Assembly: GCA_910574205.1 (NCBI GenBank)
Contig: CAJSYJ010000002.1
Span: forward strand, 310,001-374,000
Length of the DNA: 64,000 nt
Reading direction: 5' to 3'
DNA from: Bacteroidales bacterium
GTDB lineage: Bacteria > Bacteroidota > Bacteroidia > Bacteroidales > Rikenellaceae
Each line of letters opens with the position of its first letter. The first letter of the stretch is position 1. A model generated the notes under the pieces. It did not search any database. It was not told the origin of the DNA and saw only the letters and a list, made by a program, of their open reading frames with translations. Below are positions 27,115 through 38,224 of this stretch, piece after piece. A program made the position numbers and the translations under genes.

Positions 27115-27191
27115 CAAGACATAAACAAGGTCAGCAGGAATTTTTTACATAAATGGACATGAATGTATATAACCTAAAATAAGAATAAATT

Positions 27192-27295
27192 TTAATAAGG
27201 GCTGCCCAAAAAGAAAAAAATGCAGTTGCCATCCTATAGATACTTGCAGAAAGGATAAAATTTACTTTTAGCCCTTTTGGGATAGCCCTTATTAA
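27192..27295. mobile_element. 104-bp MITE-like inverted-repeat element
   Basis: A perfect 12-bp terminal inverted repeat TTAATAAGGGCT (27192-27203) / AGCCCTTATTAA (27284-27295), extended imperfectly by GCCCAAAAAG against CTTTTGGGAT. The outer TTAA on both sides could be a target duplication. The ends resemble IS termini of the GGGCTGTCCCAAAA type (from memory). It has no coding capacity, which suggests a MITE moved by a transposase elsewhere. Confidence 0.7.
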
Positions 27296-27318
27296 TACTT
27301 CAGATAAAATTCCTTAGG

Positions 27319-30300
27319 TTATATTTTCAATCCTTTGGACCGGGTTTCCTCCTTGGCATACAGTCCCGGACGCCCGATTATGACATGGTTGGCAACGATA
27401 CTATCCGCCGGACTGCGTATCTGCGGCGGTGCATTTTCGGGATATTGCGCCTGCCTGTTCCTCACATCTTCCGCTTCCGGCTTGAGCTGTTGCCCTTCAT
27501 TCTCCTTTTCTGCGACTTCGGGCGTGGGTGGCGCAAGCTCCAGCTGAATTTTTCGGTCAAGGGCGGCAAGTTCGGACTTCAACTGCTTCAGCTCGTCCTC
27601 CTTCTTCCACACCTTACCCGCTATCTCCTGTAACTGCGGTATCTCCATCTCCAGCACCTCGTTCTTCGCCTTGTACTGGTCGATGATGGAGGGTATCCTC
27701 TCCATCGCGTTGAGGAAGTTGCGGGCGGCGGCCAACGGGTCAGCCATCGCCAGATGCCCGTTGTTGTAGGTGTACTTGTAGTTCCCCTCGACCACGAAGC
27801 GGTTGTCGGTGAACTCCAATCCCTCTTTGAGTATCCTTTCGCTCACCACCTTTATCGGAAAACCGTAAAGTTCACCGACCTGCGTGTACAACCCTCCGGT
27901 CGTGGCATTCTTGGCTATCTCCTGCAAACGCTTTCCGATGACCTTCTCATCGGCGGAATCCACTCCGTCCACCTTTATTATATTAAGGCGGTTGCCCTCC
28001 TTGTCGGTCTGCACCACCGACAGGAAGCGGTTCCAGTCCTCCGTCATGGCATCTATGAAAGCCGTGTTGTTGCGCAACTCGCCGGTCTTTGACTCCAGCT
28101 TGAACTCCGAATCACGCTTGCCCTTGTTGAACGACTTGCGTTCCCCTTCGAGCGATGCGATCCGCTTTTCCAGTTTCGCCTTGTCCAACAGGTCGGTATT
28201 GCCGGAGAGCAACGCCATGTATTCCGAGAAATTCATGCCCGATTTTTCGTCCATTGCCCCCTCGTCGATGGTACGCGCACCCATCGCACCGCTTTTGAGC
28301 TGGCTTATGAAAGTCTGCTTGCAGTGCAGGAGGTTGAACTTGTAGCTGTCCAGTGACTTCTCCACCGCGTAGATGATTACATCCACGTTGTTCCCGGCGA
28401 AATGTTTGGCAATCTCATTACCTGCCCTAACTCCGCGTCCGTCACGCTGTTGCAAGTCGGACGGTCGCCACGGCGTATCGAGATGATGGATAGCCACACA
28501 CCGTTTCTGGGCGTTCACACCCGTTCCGAGCATAGAGGTAGAGCCGAACAGCACACGCACCGTCCCGGCGTTCATGGCGTCTATCACCGCCTTCCGCGCC
28601 TTGTCGGTCTTGCACTCCTGAATGAAGCGCACCTCGCTTGGCGGTATACCGTAGTCCTCCGTCAGTTTGCGCTTGATTTCCGAATAGACGTTCCACCCGT
28701 CGCCCGGCTGGTATGTCCCCAAATCAGAGAAAACGAACTGCGTGCCTTTCTGGGCGTCGTATTTTTGATAATACTCCGCGATCATCTTGGCACAGTGACT
28801 CGCTTTGTTGTCGGGATGATCTTCGTAATTCGGGTCTATCATGCGCATGTCGAGTGCCATTTTCCGGGCATAGTCCGTGGCGATGAGCATCTTCGCCTTT
28901 TCTTCCGTTTCCGAAAGCGGCAGCCTGCCCAACAAGGTGGCATCGCCCGTCTTGGCGAACTGCATCAGTTTCTGTATGAAGTCCTCCTGTTCCGGCGTGG
29001 GCGGTATATGGTGCAGTATCTCGTTCTTGGCAGGACGGTCAACGCCCACATCCTCCGCCGTGCGGTAGTCCGTGATTTCATTATAGAAGGCGGCAAGCTC
29101 CGGCACTTTGATGAAGTAGCGGAAACGCTCCTTCTGGACCACATTGTTCGTCACGTTAAATTCAAAATCCGTCGTCTTCTTGGCAAATATCGCCGCCCAA
29201 GCGTCGAAACACCTTATGTCCTGCCGTTCCAGCTCCTTCGGGCGCAGGTACTTGAACAGCAGGTACAATTCAGTCAGTGAGTTGCTGATAGTCGTGCCGG
29301 AGAGGAAGGTCGCACCCAAGTCTTTTCCTGTGCGCTCCTGTATGGTGCGTATGGCAAAGAGCATGTTAAGTGCCTTCTGGCTTCCCTCGCTGTTTCCCAA
29401 TCCCGCCACACGGTCGTGGCGCGTGTTGAAAGTCAGATTCTTGAACTGGTGGCTCTCATCTATGAAGATGTGGTCGATGCCCATCTGCTTGAAATCCACC
29501 ACGTCGTCCGTGCGTGACTTTATGGCGTGTTCCACCTTCTCCAGCTTCGCTTCAAGGTTGTGCTTGCGCTTCTCCAATCCTTTCAGCATCGCCCGCGACA
29601 CGTTCTTTCCCTGCTGCCGTAGCACTTCGAGGTTTTCCTCCACCGTGTCAAGCTCTGCTTGCAGGATGCGCTGCTGCAATTCCGGCGACTGCGGTATCTT
29701 GCCGAACTGGTCGTGCGACATGATGACGCAATCGTAGTCGTTGTTCTTTATATTATTGAAGAAGCGCACACGGTTGGCGGTCGAAAAGTCCTTCTCCGAA
29801 GCGTACAGAATACGTGCGTTGGGATATGCCGCCTGATAGGTGGCTGCAATCTCCGCAACGTTGGCTTTCAGCCCGATAATCATCGGCTTGTGTGCCAAAT
29901 TCAGACGCTTCATCTCATGCGCGGCGATGCACATTATCAGCGTCTTACCGGTTCCCACCTCGTGGTCGCAAATTCCGCCGCCGTTCTGTTTCAACATCCA
30001 GACGCAATCCATCTGTGAGGGATAGACGCTCTTGATACCCCGGCTTGCCAGCCCTTTCAGGTTGAGGTCGGGAAAGGTCTGATGGGAGCCGTCGTAGCGC
30101 GGGCGCACGAAACAGTTGAACTTGCGGTTATACATCGTCACAAGCCGCTCCTTGAACTGCGGCGACTGCTCTTCGAGCCATTCGGAGAAGCCGTTTCGTA
30201 TCTCGTCAATCTTGGCGTTGGCGAGTTGTATTCCCTCGCTGTCGCGCATCTTGATGTCGTTGCCATGCTCGTCCTTGCCGATGGACTTCATCATGTCAGG

Positions 30301-33135
30301 GCAGGTGTTGTGCAGGGCGTGTTTTAGGAGGTGCATACCGTCATAGTTCCGGTAATACCCCTTCACCAGAAACTCGTCCGTGATTTTCATGGTGCGGTAG
30401 CCGCACACCACCGAAAACTCGTCCATGCTTGCGGAATAGGCGATTTTCACCTCCGTGTCGAACAGCCGGCTCATGTAGGCGGCATAGACACCCGTCGGAA
30501 TCCAGCGTTCCCCGAAATTGAAGTCCAGATCCTCGAAGGCGATGCGCTGCGGCTCGGCATCTTTCAGAGCCTCCAACGCCTGCTTCACCTCCGGCATACG
30601 CTCATTTTCGGGATTGTCACCCATCCATGCCTCTATGCGTTCCGCTTTCTCTATGACATTTCCGGCGATGAAACGGTCTTTGATTTCGTAACCGGTCACG
30701 AGCGGATTGTAGTAGATGCGCCCTTGCAGGGCAGTGAGCAAATCCTCCGCCGTGCTGTCGGTTATCTCCCGCATATAGTCGAGATTGACCGTACCATATT
30801 TGTTGAGCGACGCAGACAGGGCTTCTTCGGGAGAGCCTACGTTGGCATGGCTCTCCACCGCGAAGGAAACAGGATGCTCGAAGATGTCCGCCTTGACGAA
30901 CTTTCCGTTTTCCATCCGTTCCAGCGAAAGGATGTCGCGCCCGCCCGCATCCATCATCACTAACTTCACGTTCTGCTTGGCGTTGAGGTTGCCGTAGCGC
31001 ATGACAAACTCATCGTAACAGGTATTCAGATGCTCTCGCCACGGAACATTTGCCTCGCGCCGGAGCGATTCATAACGGTACAGACGCTCGTAGGCGTCAC
31101 GCAGCGACACATACAACAACGCCTTTTCCTTCTGGTATCCTTTCAGGTCGAGCGGCTGGAATGTCGCCCCGTATGGCGTGATGTCTTTCAGGTAGCCGAT
31201 GTTATGACGCCCCCGGTCAGCCACCAGCGACCCTTCGCGCAGGTGCATCTCCGGCGTGCGGTGGTAGGCACGCGGAGAAAGGTCCACGACTTCCTCCTTC
31301 GGCTTTTCCGCTTCGATGTCGGGGAAAAGGAAAGTCCCCACCGCTTCCGATGGGGTATCTGTAACGGCAGGTGCGGCGACTGCCTCCGGCTGTGTTTCCT
31401 CCTGTCGTGGCTGCTCACGGGAAGTTTCCGGCACGGCTTTCACTTCCGTCTTTTCCGCCACTTGTTTCTCGTTATGCTGCCTTGCCAGTTCCCGAAGTTC
31501 TTTCCTACGCTCCGGCGTCAAACCCATCATCATTTCATAGAAACCGTTGATGGGAGGATTGGTATCCCAGTCCAGTGTGGCATAGATGTCGTCCGGGTCG
31601 GCAGGCTTGGCGGTGTTCTCCGCTTTCACCTCCTTATTCTCCATTGCGGGTTTTGCAGTTGGAGCTGTCGGTGTAACCGTGACTTTCGGTTTGGGCGGAG
31701 TGGACTTTGCCGTAACTGCCTTTTTCACCGTCTTTTTCTTTTTGGAGGTTTTCGGTTGGCTGACCTCTTCCGTCATCCCCCAGAGGTCAAGCAGGGTGAG
31801 CTGCACGCCTGCGGAATATTGCGGGCGCGGTTCTATCTCCGGCTTTTCATCTGCGGGTTGCGGCTTTTCTGTCGGAGTTTCCACCGTCTGCGCCGAGGAT
31901 ACTGTTTCCAATTTTATGGCAGGACGCTCTACTTTATTTTGAACGGCAACTTTTTCTTCCGTTCCTGCCTGCCGGATTGAACCCGAATACAAGCGCATGG
32001 CAAGCCTGTAATGGAAATCCTCGTCGAGCATACGGCGCAAATCCCCGGCGATGCCTGCTGCCTTGCCCTCGTGCAGATAAACCATAGCGGGCTTCCCGTA
32101 GGGGTCTGTGTCAAGTTTCGCCATCGTATGCACGATGCGTTCCGGGTGGTGGATGAAATAGGCGTTGTCGGTCAGGGCGGTTTTCGTGTCCGTCTGTATC
32201 ACGGTCATCAGCCGCTCGTCCTGCGACATTTCCTTCTTGCTGAGGTTCTTTTGCAGGACAATCAGGTCACTGCCCACCTCCGTGCCCGCGTTGTCCGTGA
32301 ACAGGTTGTTGGGCAGGCGTATCGCGGATACCAGATTGGCCTGACTGAACAGCTCGTTACGCACGGAGGTCTTGGTGCTATTCAATACCCCTTGCGAGGT
32401 GATGAACGCCACGATACCGCCGTCACGCACGGCATCCAGTCCTTTGAGAAAGAAATAGTTGTGGATGGTTTTCTGGGCGGAGCGTCTGCCGAAAGAGTCG
32501 CTCCGCTGAAACTCCGCGTCGAACACGGCAATGTCACCGAACGGAATGTTGGACACCGCCAAGTCGAAATAATTGTTGAACGGTCTTTCGATTTTCTCAA
32601 AACCGCAGGTGCGCATTTTCTGGTCGGGATAGAGATGCCTCAAGATTGTACCCGTGAGCAGATCCTTCTCGAAAGCCATCACATCCGCATTGGGGCTGTG
32701 CCGCAGCATGGAATCCACGAACACGCCGACACCTGCCGACGGTTCGAGCATACGGGCGGGGCGGACGCTGTAATCTGCCAGCACGTCCGCGATGGTGTCG
32801 GTTATCTCTTTGGGGGTGTAGAAAGCGGTCAGCACGGACGCTTTCAGCGAATCCACAAACCGCTTGTACTCTGTTTCGTCCTTGCTGTTCTCACGGATAA
32901 GCCTGTGCAGCTCCACCGTCGGGGCGAACAGTTCGAGGTCGGATTTCGCCCACCGGACGGCATCCGTCAGTTCCTTTGCAGGGTTGAGGATACATTTCAG
33001 ACCGCCGAAACCGCAGTACCTTTGAAGTATGGCACGCTCTTCGGTTGTCGCTGTCCTATTTTCCCTGTCAAGGATGAATGCCGTCCGTATCGCCTCGATG
33101 TTGTCCCGCAGTTTCTGTTTGCGGTTAAACGCCAT
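27319..33135 (-). CDS. Large N6-methylase / SNF2-type helicase fusion
   Basis: A 1938-aa protein. The N-terminal part has a SAM-binding motif EPSAGVG at residues 131-137 and an NPPY-like SNIPFG, as in N6-adenine methylases. The middle (about 380-640) is Pro/Lys-rich and low in complexity. The C-terminal part is an SF2 helicase: Walker A EVGTGKT near 1060, DESH near 1225, SGTTISNS, and motif [11 protein letters not shown] near 1565, followed by a coiled coil. This gene accompanies CTnDOT-like elements; it may protect or remodel incoming DNA, but its role is unproven. Its ATG lies inside the end of the DUF1896 gene. Confidence 0.93.
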   Translation of the reverse strand: MAFNRKQKLRDNIEAIRTAFILDRENRTATTEERAILQRYCGFGGLKCILNPAKELTDAVRWAKSDLELFAPTVELHRLIRENSKDETEYKRFVDSLKASVLTAFYTPKEITDTIADVLADYSVRPARMLEPSAGVGVFVDSMLRHSPNADVMAFEKDLLTGTILRHLYPDQKMRTCGFEKIERPFNNYFDLAVSNIPFGDIAVFDAEFQRSDSFGRRSAQKTIHNYFFLKGLDAVRDGGIVAFITSQGVLNSTKTSVRNELFSQANLVSAIRLPNNLFTDNAGTEVGSDLIVLQKNLSKKEMSQDERLMTVIQTDTKTALTDNAYFIHHPERIVHTMAKLDTDPYGKPAMVYLHEGKAAGIAGDLRRMLDEDFHYRLAMRLYSGSIRQAGTEEKVAVQNKVERPAIKLETVSSAQTVETPTEKPQPADEKPEIEPRPQYSAGVQLTLLDLWGMTEEVSQPKTSKKKKTVKKAVTAKSTPPKPKVTVTPTAPTAKPAMENKEVKAENTAKPADPDDIYATLDWDTNPPINGFYEMMMGLTPERRKELRELARQHNEKQVAEKTEVKAVPETSREQPRQEETQPEAVAAPAVTDTPSEAVGTFLFPDIEAEKPKEEVVDLSPRAYHRTPEMHLREGSLVADRGRHNIGYLKDITPYGATFQPLDLKGYQKEKALLYVSLRDAYERLYRYESLRREANVPWREHLNTCYDEFVMRYGNLNAKQNVKLVMMDAGGRDILSLERMENGKFVKADIFEHPVSFAVESHANVGSPEEALSASLNKYGTVNLDYMREITDSTAEDLLTALQGRIYYNPLVTGYEIKDRFIAGNVIEKAERIEAWMGDNPENERMPEVKQALEALKDAEPQRIAFEDLDFNFGERWIPTGVYAAYMSRLFDTEVKIAYSASMDEFSVVCGYRTMKITDEFLVKGYYRNYDGMHLLKHALHNTCPDMMKSIGKDEHGNDIKMRDSEGIQLANAKIDEIRNGFSEWLEEQSPQFKERLVTMYNRKFNCFVRPRYDGSHQTFPDLNLKGLASRGIKSVYPSQMDCVWMLKQNGGGICDHEVGTGKTLIMCIAAHEMKRLNLAHKPMIIGLKANVAEIAATYQAAYPNARILYASEKDFSTANRVRFFNNIKNNDYDCVIMSHDQFGKIPQSPELQQRILQAELDTVEENLEVLRQQGKNVSRAMLKGLEKRKHNLEAKLEKVEHAIKSRTDDVVDFKQMGIDHIFIDESHQFKNLTFNTRHDRVAGLGNSEGSQKALNMLFAIRTIQERTGKDLGATFLSGTTISNSLTELYLLFKYLRPKELERQDIRCFDAWAAIFAKKTTDFEFNVTNNVVQKERFRYFIKVPELAAFYNEITDYRTAEDVGVDRPAKNEILHHIPPTPEQEDFIQKLMQFAKTGDATLLGRLPLSETEEKAKMLIATDYARKMALDMRMIDPNYEDHPDNKASHCAKMIAEYYQKYDAQKGTQFVFSDLGTYQPGDGWNVYSEIKRKLTEDYGIPPSEVRFIQECKTDKARKAVIDAMNAGTVRVLFGSTSMLGTGVNAQKRCVAIHHLDTPWRPSDLQQRDGRGVRAGNEIAKHFAGNNVDVIIYAVEKSLDSYKFNLLHCKQTFISQLKSGAMGARTIDEGAMDEKSGMNFSEYMALLSGNTDLLDKAKLEKRIASLEGERKSFNKGKRDSEFKLESKTGELRNNTAFIDAMTEDWNRFLSVVQTDKEGNRLNIIKVDGVDSADEKVIGKRLQEIAKNATTGGLYTQVGELYGFPIKVVSERILKEGLEFTDNRFVVEGNYKYTYNNGHLAMADPLAAARNFLNAMERIPSIIDQYKAKNEVLEMEIPQLQEIAGKVWKKEDELKQLKSELAALDRKIQLELAPPTPEVAEKENEGQQLKPEAEDVRNRQAQYPENAPPQIRSPADSIVANHVIIGRPGLYAKEETRSKGLKI

Positions 33136-33577
33136 ATTCGTCTAAGTAAAGGACGGTTGCTCCCGTCAGCTCCGTGTAGAGCAGGTCGTAATCGGAAGAC
33201 AGGGCGAAATTGTCATCCGAGAGGTCATAGACGGAGAACACGTTGCCGACAAGCGGCAGCAGTTTCAGGACAAAGGCTTCACGCTTCTCTTCCGGCACTT
33301 CATCGGCAAACTCGTTTTCCACGACTTCGCGGAGGATGGCGTAACGGGAATAATGCAGCCCGCGCAGCAGCGTGTCCATCGCCAGTTCCTGCGCACCATC
33401 GGCGGGATAGCCTTCAAGCCGTGCCCTCTCATACGTTTCGGCGGCACGGTCGGCCCGTTCCCGTATGAAAGCGGTGTCGTCAGCCTGTTCAAACTTGTTC
33501 GTGCGGAGATAGTCCAGCAGGTACAGACCGTAATAGGAAAAGTCGGTCTGACCCTCGTTTTTCTTCTTGTTGTTCAT
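33125..33577 (-). CDS. DUF1896 family protein
   Basis: A 150-aa acidic helical protein starting [20 protein letters not shown]. It matches DUF1896, small proteins found next to the methylase-helicase in Bacteroides conjugative elements. It overlaps that gene by 11 bp, so the two are co-translated. The in-frame sequence upstream to 33709 runs through a terminator hairpin and is not counted. The recurring motif CCGCTAAATCCAAAGTA lies at 33578-33594 directly before the ATG. Function unknown. Confidence 0.85.
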   Translation of the reverse strand: MNNKKKNEGQTDFSYYGLYLLDYLRTNKFEQADDTAFIRERADRAAETYERARLEGYPADGAQELAMDTLLRGLHYSRYAILREVVENEFADEVPEEKREAFVLKLLPLVGNVFSVYDLSDDNFALSSDYDLLYTELTGATVLYLDEYGV

Positions 33578-33630
33578 TACTTTGGATTTAGCGGATTGAT
33601 AATTAACGGGATAATCGGTTGGAAAAAGGA

Positions 33631-33662
33631 AGAAAAAGGCACTCGGTATCCCTCCGAGTGCC
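33631..33662 (-). terminator. Terminator hairpin between topB and the DUF1896 gene
   Basis: On the minus strand GGCACTCGG-7 nt-CCGAGTGCC (9 perfect pairs) followed by TTTTTC. It would stop the xis2c-exc transcript. Because a -7 box lies between the exc gene and this hairpin, it may also act as an attenuator in the DUF1896 leader. Confidence 0.8.
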
Positions 33663-33728
33663 ACCACTAAATCCAAAGTATGAGTGTAATCCGGTATCGA
33701 AGAACAATTCATTACTCTGAACAAGTGG

Positions 33729-33736
33729 CAAAGTTA
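33729..33736 (-). promoter_or_regulatory. -7 box upstream of the DUF1896/methylase-helicase operon
   Basis: TAACTTTG (then CC) on the minus strand, next to the topB stop codon. A transcript from here would have a leader of about 145 nt containing the terminator hairpin and one copy of the recurring motif before the start at 33577. Confidence 0.55.
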
Positions 33737-33739
33737 ATA

Positions 33740-35827
33740 CTATTTCTTCCGTCCTGAAAATTTCTTGTCCTTTTTAGCCTCCGGGAACACAAAAGTCGTG
33801 TTATATTCCCCGTCAAAGGCGACAACAGCATCGAAACTCTTGCCCTGTTTGCTCTTGAACCCTTTGAGCAGCTTGGTATGCCCTTCGGTGAGCAGGTCTT
33901 TGATTTCATCGTCGGACAGGGTGCGTCCCGCTTTCAGCCGGAACACGGGCAGTCCGCACTCCGTGTTGTCGCAGCGTACCACCTTGCCGTAGAACCGCAT
34001 CCTGCCCGTGCCACACTTGGGACACGCGCAGCCGGAGTCACGGCTGCCGAAGAGCTTGTCGCACGAGATCAGTTCGGAGGTTATCTCACGTGTGTACGCC
34101 TCTATCTCCTTGCGGAAGGTGTCGTCGGACAGTTCCCCGCGCTCGATACGCGCCAGCTCCTTTTCCCATTCGCCCGTCATGGCAACATCGGCGATGCGCA
34201 TCGTCTTGACGACGGAATTGAGGGCAAGTCCTTTTTCGGTGGGAACAAGCGACTTCTTGCAGCGTTCCATGTAACCGCGCTTGAAAAGCGTTTCGATGAT
34301 GGAGGCGCGTGTGGCGGGAGTACCGATGCCACAGTCCTTCATCGCCTGCCGCAGTGCGTCGTCCTCAATTTCCTTGCCCGCCGTTTCCATTGCCGAGAGC
34401 AGGGTGGCTTCGGTATGCAGCGGCTTGGGTTTGGTCTTTCCTTCGGTAATGGACGAGCCTTTCGGTGTCAGCGTGTCGCCTTCCTGCCAGCCGGGGATGG
34501 TAATTTCCTCTTTTTCCTCGCCATAGACGGCACGCCATCCGGTTTGCTTCACGACGCTGCCTTTTACGGTAAACTCCACTCCGGCACATTCCGCCGTGAC
34601 AGTGGTCACATCCTTGACGCATTTCTCAGAGAATGCCTCGACCATGCGCCCGGCAATCATCTGATAGATGGTATTGTCCTCTTTGGAGAGGAAGAGCGGT
34701 TTCTCACCCGTGACGAGCAGGGCATGGTGGTCTGTCACCTTGCCGTCGTCCACGCTGCGGCGTGTCGGGGCGGCTTTTGCCCGCACCTTGTCTTTCCATT
34801 CGGGCTGTGTGCCGATGAAAGCGAGCAGTTTGGGAATTTCGGCAAACACGTCTTCGGGGATGTAGCGGCTTCCCGTTCTCGGATAGGTTATCAACTTCTT
34901 TTCGTAGAGTTTCTGCGCGATTTCAAGCGTCTGTTCCGCCGTGAAGCCGTGCTTGGCGTTGGCTTCTTTCTGGAGCGTGGTCAGGTCGTAGAGCAAGGGA
35001 GTTTCCTCCGTCTTCTCCTTGCGCTCGGCTTTCGTGACAGTGGCGCAACCTGCCGCCTTTACCTTATTATATAGTTCCATCGCCGGTTCTTTCTCTTTCC
35101 ATTTCTCGGAGGATGAGAATTTCACGACTTCGCCGTCGCAACCGTCCGTTGCGATATGGAGCTGCCAGAATGCTTCGGACGTAAAGCGGCGGTTCTCCCA
35201 GTAGCGTTCACATACCATAGCCAACGTTGGTGTCTGCACCCGCCCCACGGAATACGTGCCGTGTCCGGCGGCGATGGATAACGCCTGTGTGCCGTTGATG
35301 CCCACGAGCCAGTCGGATTCGCTCCGCGCTTTGGCGGCGAGGTAGAGGTTGTCGTATTTGCTGCCGTCTTCGAGTTTCCGCAGTCCCTCGCGGATAGCTT
35401 TGTCGGTGAGAGAGCTGATCCACAGGCGCACGAAAGGAGTGGTGCAACCCGTATAGTGGTAGAGGTAGCGGAAGATAAGCTCTCCCTCGCGTCCGGCATC
35501 GGTCGCCACGATGATATGTTCGCTTGTGTCGAACAGTCTTTTGATGACTTTTATCTGCGACACCACGCCGCTGTCGGGCTTGTAACCTTTCTCCGTCCTG
35601 ACCTGACGGGGGACGAGCGTGAATGTGTCGGGAATAATCGGGAGGTTGTCACGGACAAATCCGCGCACGCCGTAGCCGTCGGGCATGGCAAGCTGAACGA
35701 GGTGTCCGAATGCCCATGTCACGGCATAACCGCCTCCCTCGAAATATCCTTCCTCTCTCTTTGTCGCGCCCACGATGCGGGCGATTTCACGTGCCACGGA
35801 GGGCTTTTCTGCAATGATTGTCTTCAT
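33740..35827 (-). CDS. topB: Topoisomerase III (Exc excision-operon protein)
   Basis: A 695-aa type IA topoisomerase. The TOPRIM domain starts at MKTIIAEKPSVAREIARIVG, the active-site Tyr is in LITYPRTGSRYI near residue 313, and a C-terminal four-Cys zinc motif (CPKCGTGRMRF...CDNTECG) lies near 605-630. In CTnDOT the matching gene is exc, last in the xis2c-xis2d-orf3-exc operon; the enzyme relaxes DNA but is not strictly needed for excision. Two tandem copies of the recurring motif lie upstream at 35848-35876. Confidence 0.95.
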   Translation of the reverse strand: MKTIIAEKPSVAREIARIVGATKREEGYFEGGGYAVTWAFGHLVQLAMPDGYGVRGFVRDNLPIIPDTFTLVPRQVRTEKGYKPDSGVVSQIKVIKRLFDTSEHIIVATDAGREGELIFRYLYHYTGCTTPFVRLWISSLTDKAIREGLRKLEDGSKYDNLYLAAKARSESDWLVGINGTQALSIAAGHGTYSVGRVQTPTLAMVCERYWENRRFTSEAFWQLHIATDGCDGEVVKFSSSEKWKEKEPAMELYNKVKAAGCATVTKAERKEKTEETPLLYDLTTLQKEANAKHGFTAEQTLEIAQKLYEKKLITYPRTGSRYIPEDVFAEIPKLLAFIGTQPEWKDKVRAKAAPTRRSVDDGKVTDHHALLVTGEKPLFLSKEDNTIYQMIAGRMVEAFSEKCVKDVTTVTAECAGVEFTVKGSVVKQTGWRAVYGEEKEEITIPGWQEGDTLTPKGSSITEGKTKPKPLHTEATLLSAMETAGKEIEDDALRQAMKDCGIGTPATRASIIETLFKRGYMERCKKSLVPTEKGLALNSVVKTMRIADVAMTGEWEKELARIERGELSDDTFRKEIEAYTREITSELISCDKLFGSRDSGCACPKCGTGRMRFYGKVVRCDNTECGLPVFRLKAGRTLSDDEIKDLLTEGHTKLLKGFKSKQGKSFDAVVAFDGEYNTTFVFPEAKKDKKFSGRKK

Positions 35828-35887
35828 GTCTTCTTCTTTTTTGTTGATACTTTGGATTTTATTTTGGATTCAGTGGCGGACACGGGA

Positions 35888-37459
35888 TTACATTTTCATG
35901 CCCTTGCCCGTTTTCTTCTGCGGCTTCTCCTGCTGCTGTTGCTGGCGGGCGTCCTTCGGGTTGGTCTGACCTTTCTGCAACGGCTCTCTCAGATTCTTTG
36001 TAGCCTCGTTGGTCTTGCCATCGTTGTTCACCGCCACCTGCGTGCGGCTCTCGTTGGACGGAGCAACCTGCTGTGCATTGTCAGGGTTCGTGTCGTAGCG
36101 GTACGGGCGTCCCTTCTCCGGGTTGAACTTGATATACATCGTGGCATGGAAGCCCTGCTTGTCGGTCACGTTCTCCAGCTTCACGGCTTTACCCGCCACA
36201 TAGTCGGCTTTCTGCTGGTCGGTGAAGCTCACGCCGCTCCATTTGCTGATGGGGCGGATGCTGCCGTCCTCGTTCGTCCACGTGTTGCGGCGTTGCTCCT
36301 TCTTGGTCTGTGCGGCATTTTCCCCGCCCTGCGCCTGACTTTTCGATGTGTCGCCTTTGGTTTCCTGTGTCTGTGCGGTACGGGGCGACTTGCCGGTTCC
36401 CGGCACGAACTCCACGCCGCGCTGCTCCACGTTCACTTGCAGGGTGGTGACGAACTTTCTGCCGTCGTTGCGCTCGATGAGCTTGTCGCGTACGGGCAGT
36501 CCGGCGCGGAGCATGTCCCGCTCCTGCGTGGTGATTTCCGTCTTGCCGATGCGCTCCGGGATGCGCACCCTGCTTGCCGGAATGTCCGTGATTTCATTCG
36601 TCTTGCGGTCGATGCTGATGTAGGAGGGGATGATCTCGCCCGTTTCCCTGTCCACAATGTCCACGACCCTACCGAGATTGCCCGTTTCGCGGAGGTTCTT
36701 CCGGTCATTGTCGGAGAATTTGTGTTCCTTGTACTCATCCAGCTTCTGCTCCTTGCGGATGAAGTGCGGCACGAGGCTGATGTTTCCCTCACCGTCCTTC
36801 TTGAAGGAGAGGCGGGCGTCCAGCTCGAATGATTCGCCGCCGAAGGTCGGTTTGACCTTTACCAAGTCGGACTTGCCATAGTTGAGCATCTTCGTAAGGT
36901 CGCCGGACTTTTCAAGGTTGTCCCGCTTTACGCCCCATCTGTCCTCCAGCTCCTGCCAGTTGATTTTACTCTCGTCGATGGGCTGGTAGCCACGTTTGCC
37001 CTGCATCTGTTCGGATTTGTCCTGTTGCTGTTCTTTCCGTTGTTCCATGTTCTCCTGTTTTTGAGGTTCTTGTTTCTCTGTCTGTTGTGCTGCCATCTCT
37101 TCCTGCACCTTCTTCTCATAGTCGGAGGTGTCCACCTTGTGAGGGGCGAGCAGCTCCTTGTTCGCTTCGGGGTCTTTCAGCAGTTGCTTCATCACCTCTA
37201 AGAGATTTTCAGCTTGGTCTGCCGCAATGCGGTAGAAACCGAAGCGGCTGGGTTCCTTGCACTGCCGGAAGAAGTTCTTGAAGAAGTTGTCCAGCACGTC
37301 GCCATGTCGGTCGAATTGCAGGAAACTCTGCGCGTTCTCCGCTTTTGCGGGGGTGCGCTTGGGTGTGCCGTCCGCGTTCAGCCCGGCTACCACGCTGATC
37401 TCGCCTGTCTTCTCGTCACGGACTACCAGCACGTCCTTTTCGTCTTTTTTCTTTGCCAT
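35888..37459 (-). CDS. Orf3-type DUF3945 protein
   Basis: A 523-aa hydrophilic protein. A helical N-terminal part (about 1-125) is followed by a Gln/Glu-rich linker (about 126-170), then a central domain and a repeat-like segment (GYQPIDESKINWQELEDRWG and later NEDGSIRPISKWSGVSFTDQ) typical of DUF3945/DUF4099 proteins. The C-terminal tail is Gln/Lys-rich. It holds the orf3 position between the Xis genes and exc in CTnDOT. Function unknown; no catalytic motif seen. Confidence 0.85.
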   Translation of the reverse strand: MAKKKDEKDVLVVRDEKTGEISVVAGLNADGTPKRTPAKAENAQSFLQFDRHGDVLDNFFKNFFRQCKEPSRFGFYRIAADQAENLLEVMKQLLKDPEANKELLAPHKVDTSDYEKKVQEEMAAQQTEKQEPQKQENMEQRKEQQQDKSEQMQGKRGYQPIDESKINWQELEDRWGVKRDNLEKSGDLTKMLNYGKSDLVKVKPTFGGESFELDARLSFKKDGEGNISLVPHFIRKEQKLDEYKEHKFSDNDRKNLRETGNLGRVVDIVDRETGEIIPSYISIDRKTNEITDIPASRVRIPERIGKTEITTQERDMLRAGLPVRDKLIERNDGRKFVTTLQVNVEQRGVEFVPGTGKSPRTAQTQETKGDTSKSQAQGGENAAQTKKEQRRNTWTNEDGSIRPISKWSGVSFTDQQKADYVAGKAVKLENVTDKQGFHATMYIKFNPEKGRPYRYDTNPDNAQQVAPSNESRTQVAVNNDGKTNEATKNLREPLQKGQTNPKDARQQQQQEKPQKKTGKGMKM

Positions 37460-37479
37460 CTGAAAAATGTTTTAATGGG

Positions 37480-37830
37480 TTATTTATGAAAGAAATTATG
37501 GATACGAGCCTTGTAGAAGGCTATATCTTCCTTTTTGAAGTCCTTGATATGGTTGGAAAGGAATGTCAGCACGTCCTCCTCGCTGTAATAGGTCTTCTTG
37601 CCCAGCGTCTTGTAGGGCAATGCGCCTACGCTGCGGTAGCGTTGGAGGGTGCGTTTGCTTATCTGGAGCAACATGCACAAATCCTGATTGTCGAAAAGGC
37701 GGATGCTTTCCGTGATAGTGGGCTGTTTCCCCTCAGCCTTCATCGCCAGCAGCAGTTCGTCCTGACGGTCGAGCCGTTCCATCAGCTTCTGCATCCAGCC
37801 CTCGAAGTTGTTTCGTGTGAGCAGTTCCAT
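37480..37830 (-). CDS. xis2d: Xis2d-type helix-turn-helix excision protein
   Basis: A 116-aa basic protein with a MerR/excisionase-type helix-turn-helix (LCMLLQISKRTLQRYRSVGALPYKTLGKKTYY near residues 50-82). Small proteins with this motif are recombination directionality factors. It lies 3 bp after xis2c and 20 bp before orf3, the CTnDOT excision operon order. In CTnDOT Xis2d also helps activate the tra operon. Confidence 0.88.
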   Translation of the reverse strand: MELLTRNNFEGWMQKLMERLDRQDELLLAMKAEGKQPTITESIRLFDNQDLCMLLQISKRTLQRYRSVGALPYKTLGKKTYYSEEDVLTFLSNHIKDFKKEDIAFYKARIHNFFHK

Positions 37831-37833
37831 GAC

Positions 37834-38196
37834 CTATGTCCTCCTTCCTTTTGGTTTGCCGCCCGTGCGCAGCGTGTGGTTGTGGAACAGGGTGTCTATT
37901 GTCCCTTCCTCGTTCCTTACTGTGTTGTCCTCCAATAGCCGCAGTATCTCGGAAAGGCGGTAGCGGCAGCTTCCGCGTACCACCACATACTCGATACGGT
38001 GGTCGGTGCGCATACGCTGCATGGTGCGCTTGCTCACGTTGAGCATCTTCGCCGCCTGTGCCGTGTCAAGCAGCTTGTCTTCGGTTTCCCGCTTCCGTTT
38101 CTTCTCGTCCCTTGCCTCGCGGATGTACCCTGCGATGTTCGCAATCTGCGCCATCATCTCCTTGTAGGCGGAACTTTCCATTGTTATCACTTTCAT
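37834..38196 (-). CDS. xis2c: Xis2c-type helix-turn-helix excision protein
   Basis: A 120-aa basic protein beginning MKVITMESSAYKEMMAQIAN with an excisionase-type helix-turn-helix (DTAQAAKMLNVSKRTMQRMR). The inner Met is chosen because the in-frame upstream part is A/T-rich promoter sequence. It is the first gene of the excision operon, activated by RteC in CTnDOT. The upstream region carries a 15-bp palindrome suited to RteC binding. Confidence 0.88.
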   Translation of the reverse strand: MKVITMESSAYKEMMAQIANIAGYIREARDEKKRKRETEDKLLDTAQAAKMLNVSKRTMQRMRTDHRIEYVVVRGSCRYRLSEILRLLEDNTVRNEEGTIDTLFHNHTLRTGGKPKGRRT

Positions 38197-38224
38197 GTTC
38201 AGTCCTTTCTTTTTGTTTCTGCGA

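Noticed and set aside
33578..33709. DUF1896 protein extended upstream in frame
   Set aside because: The extension is made of a terminator hairpin and repeated leader sequence.
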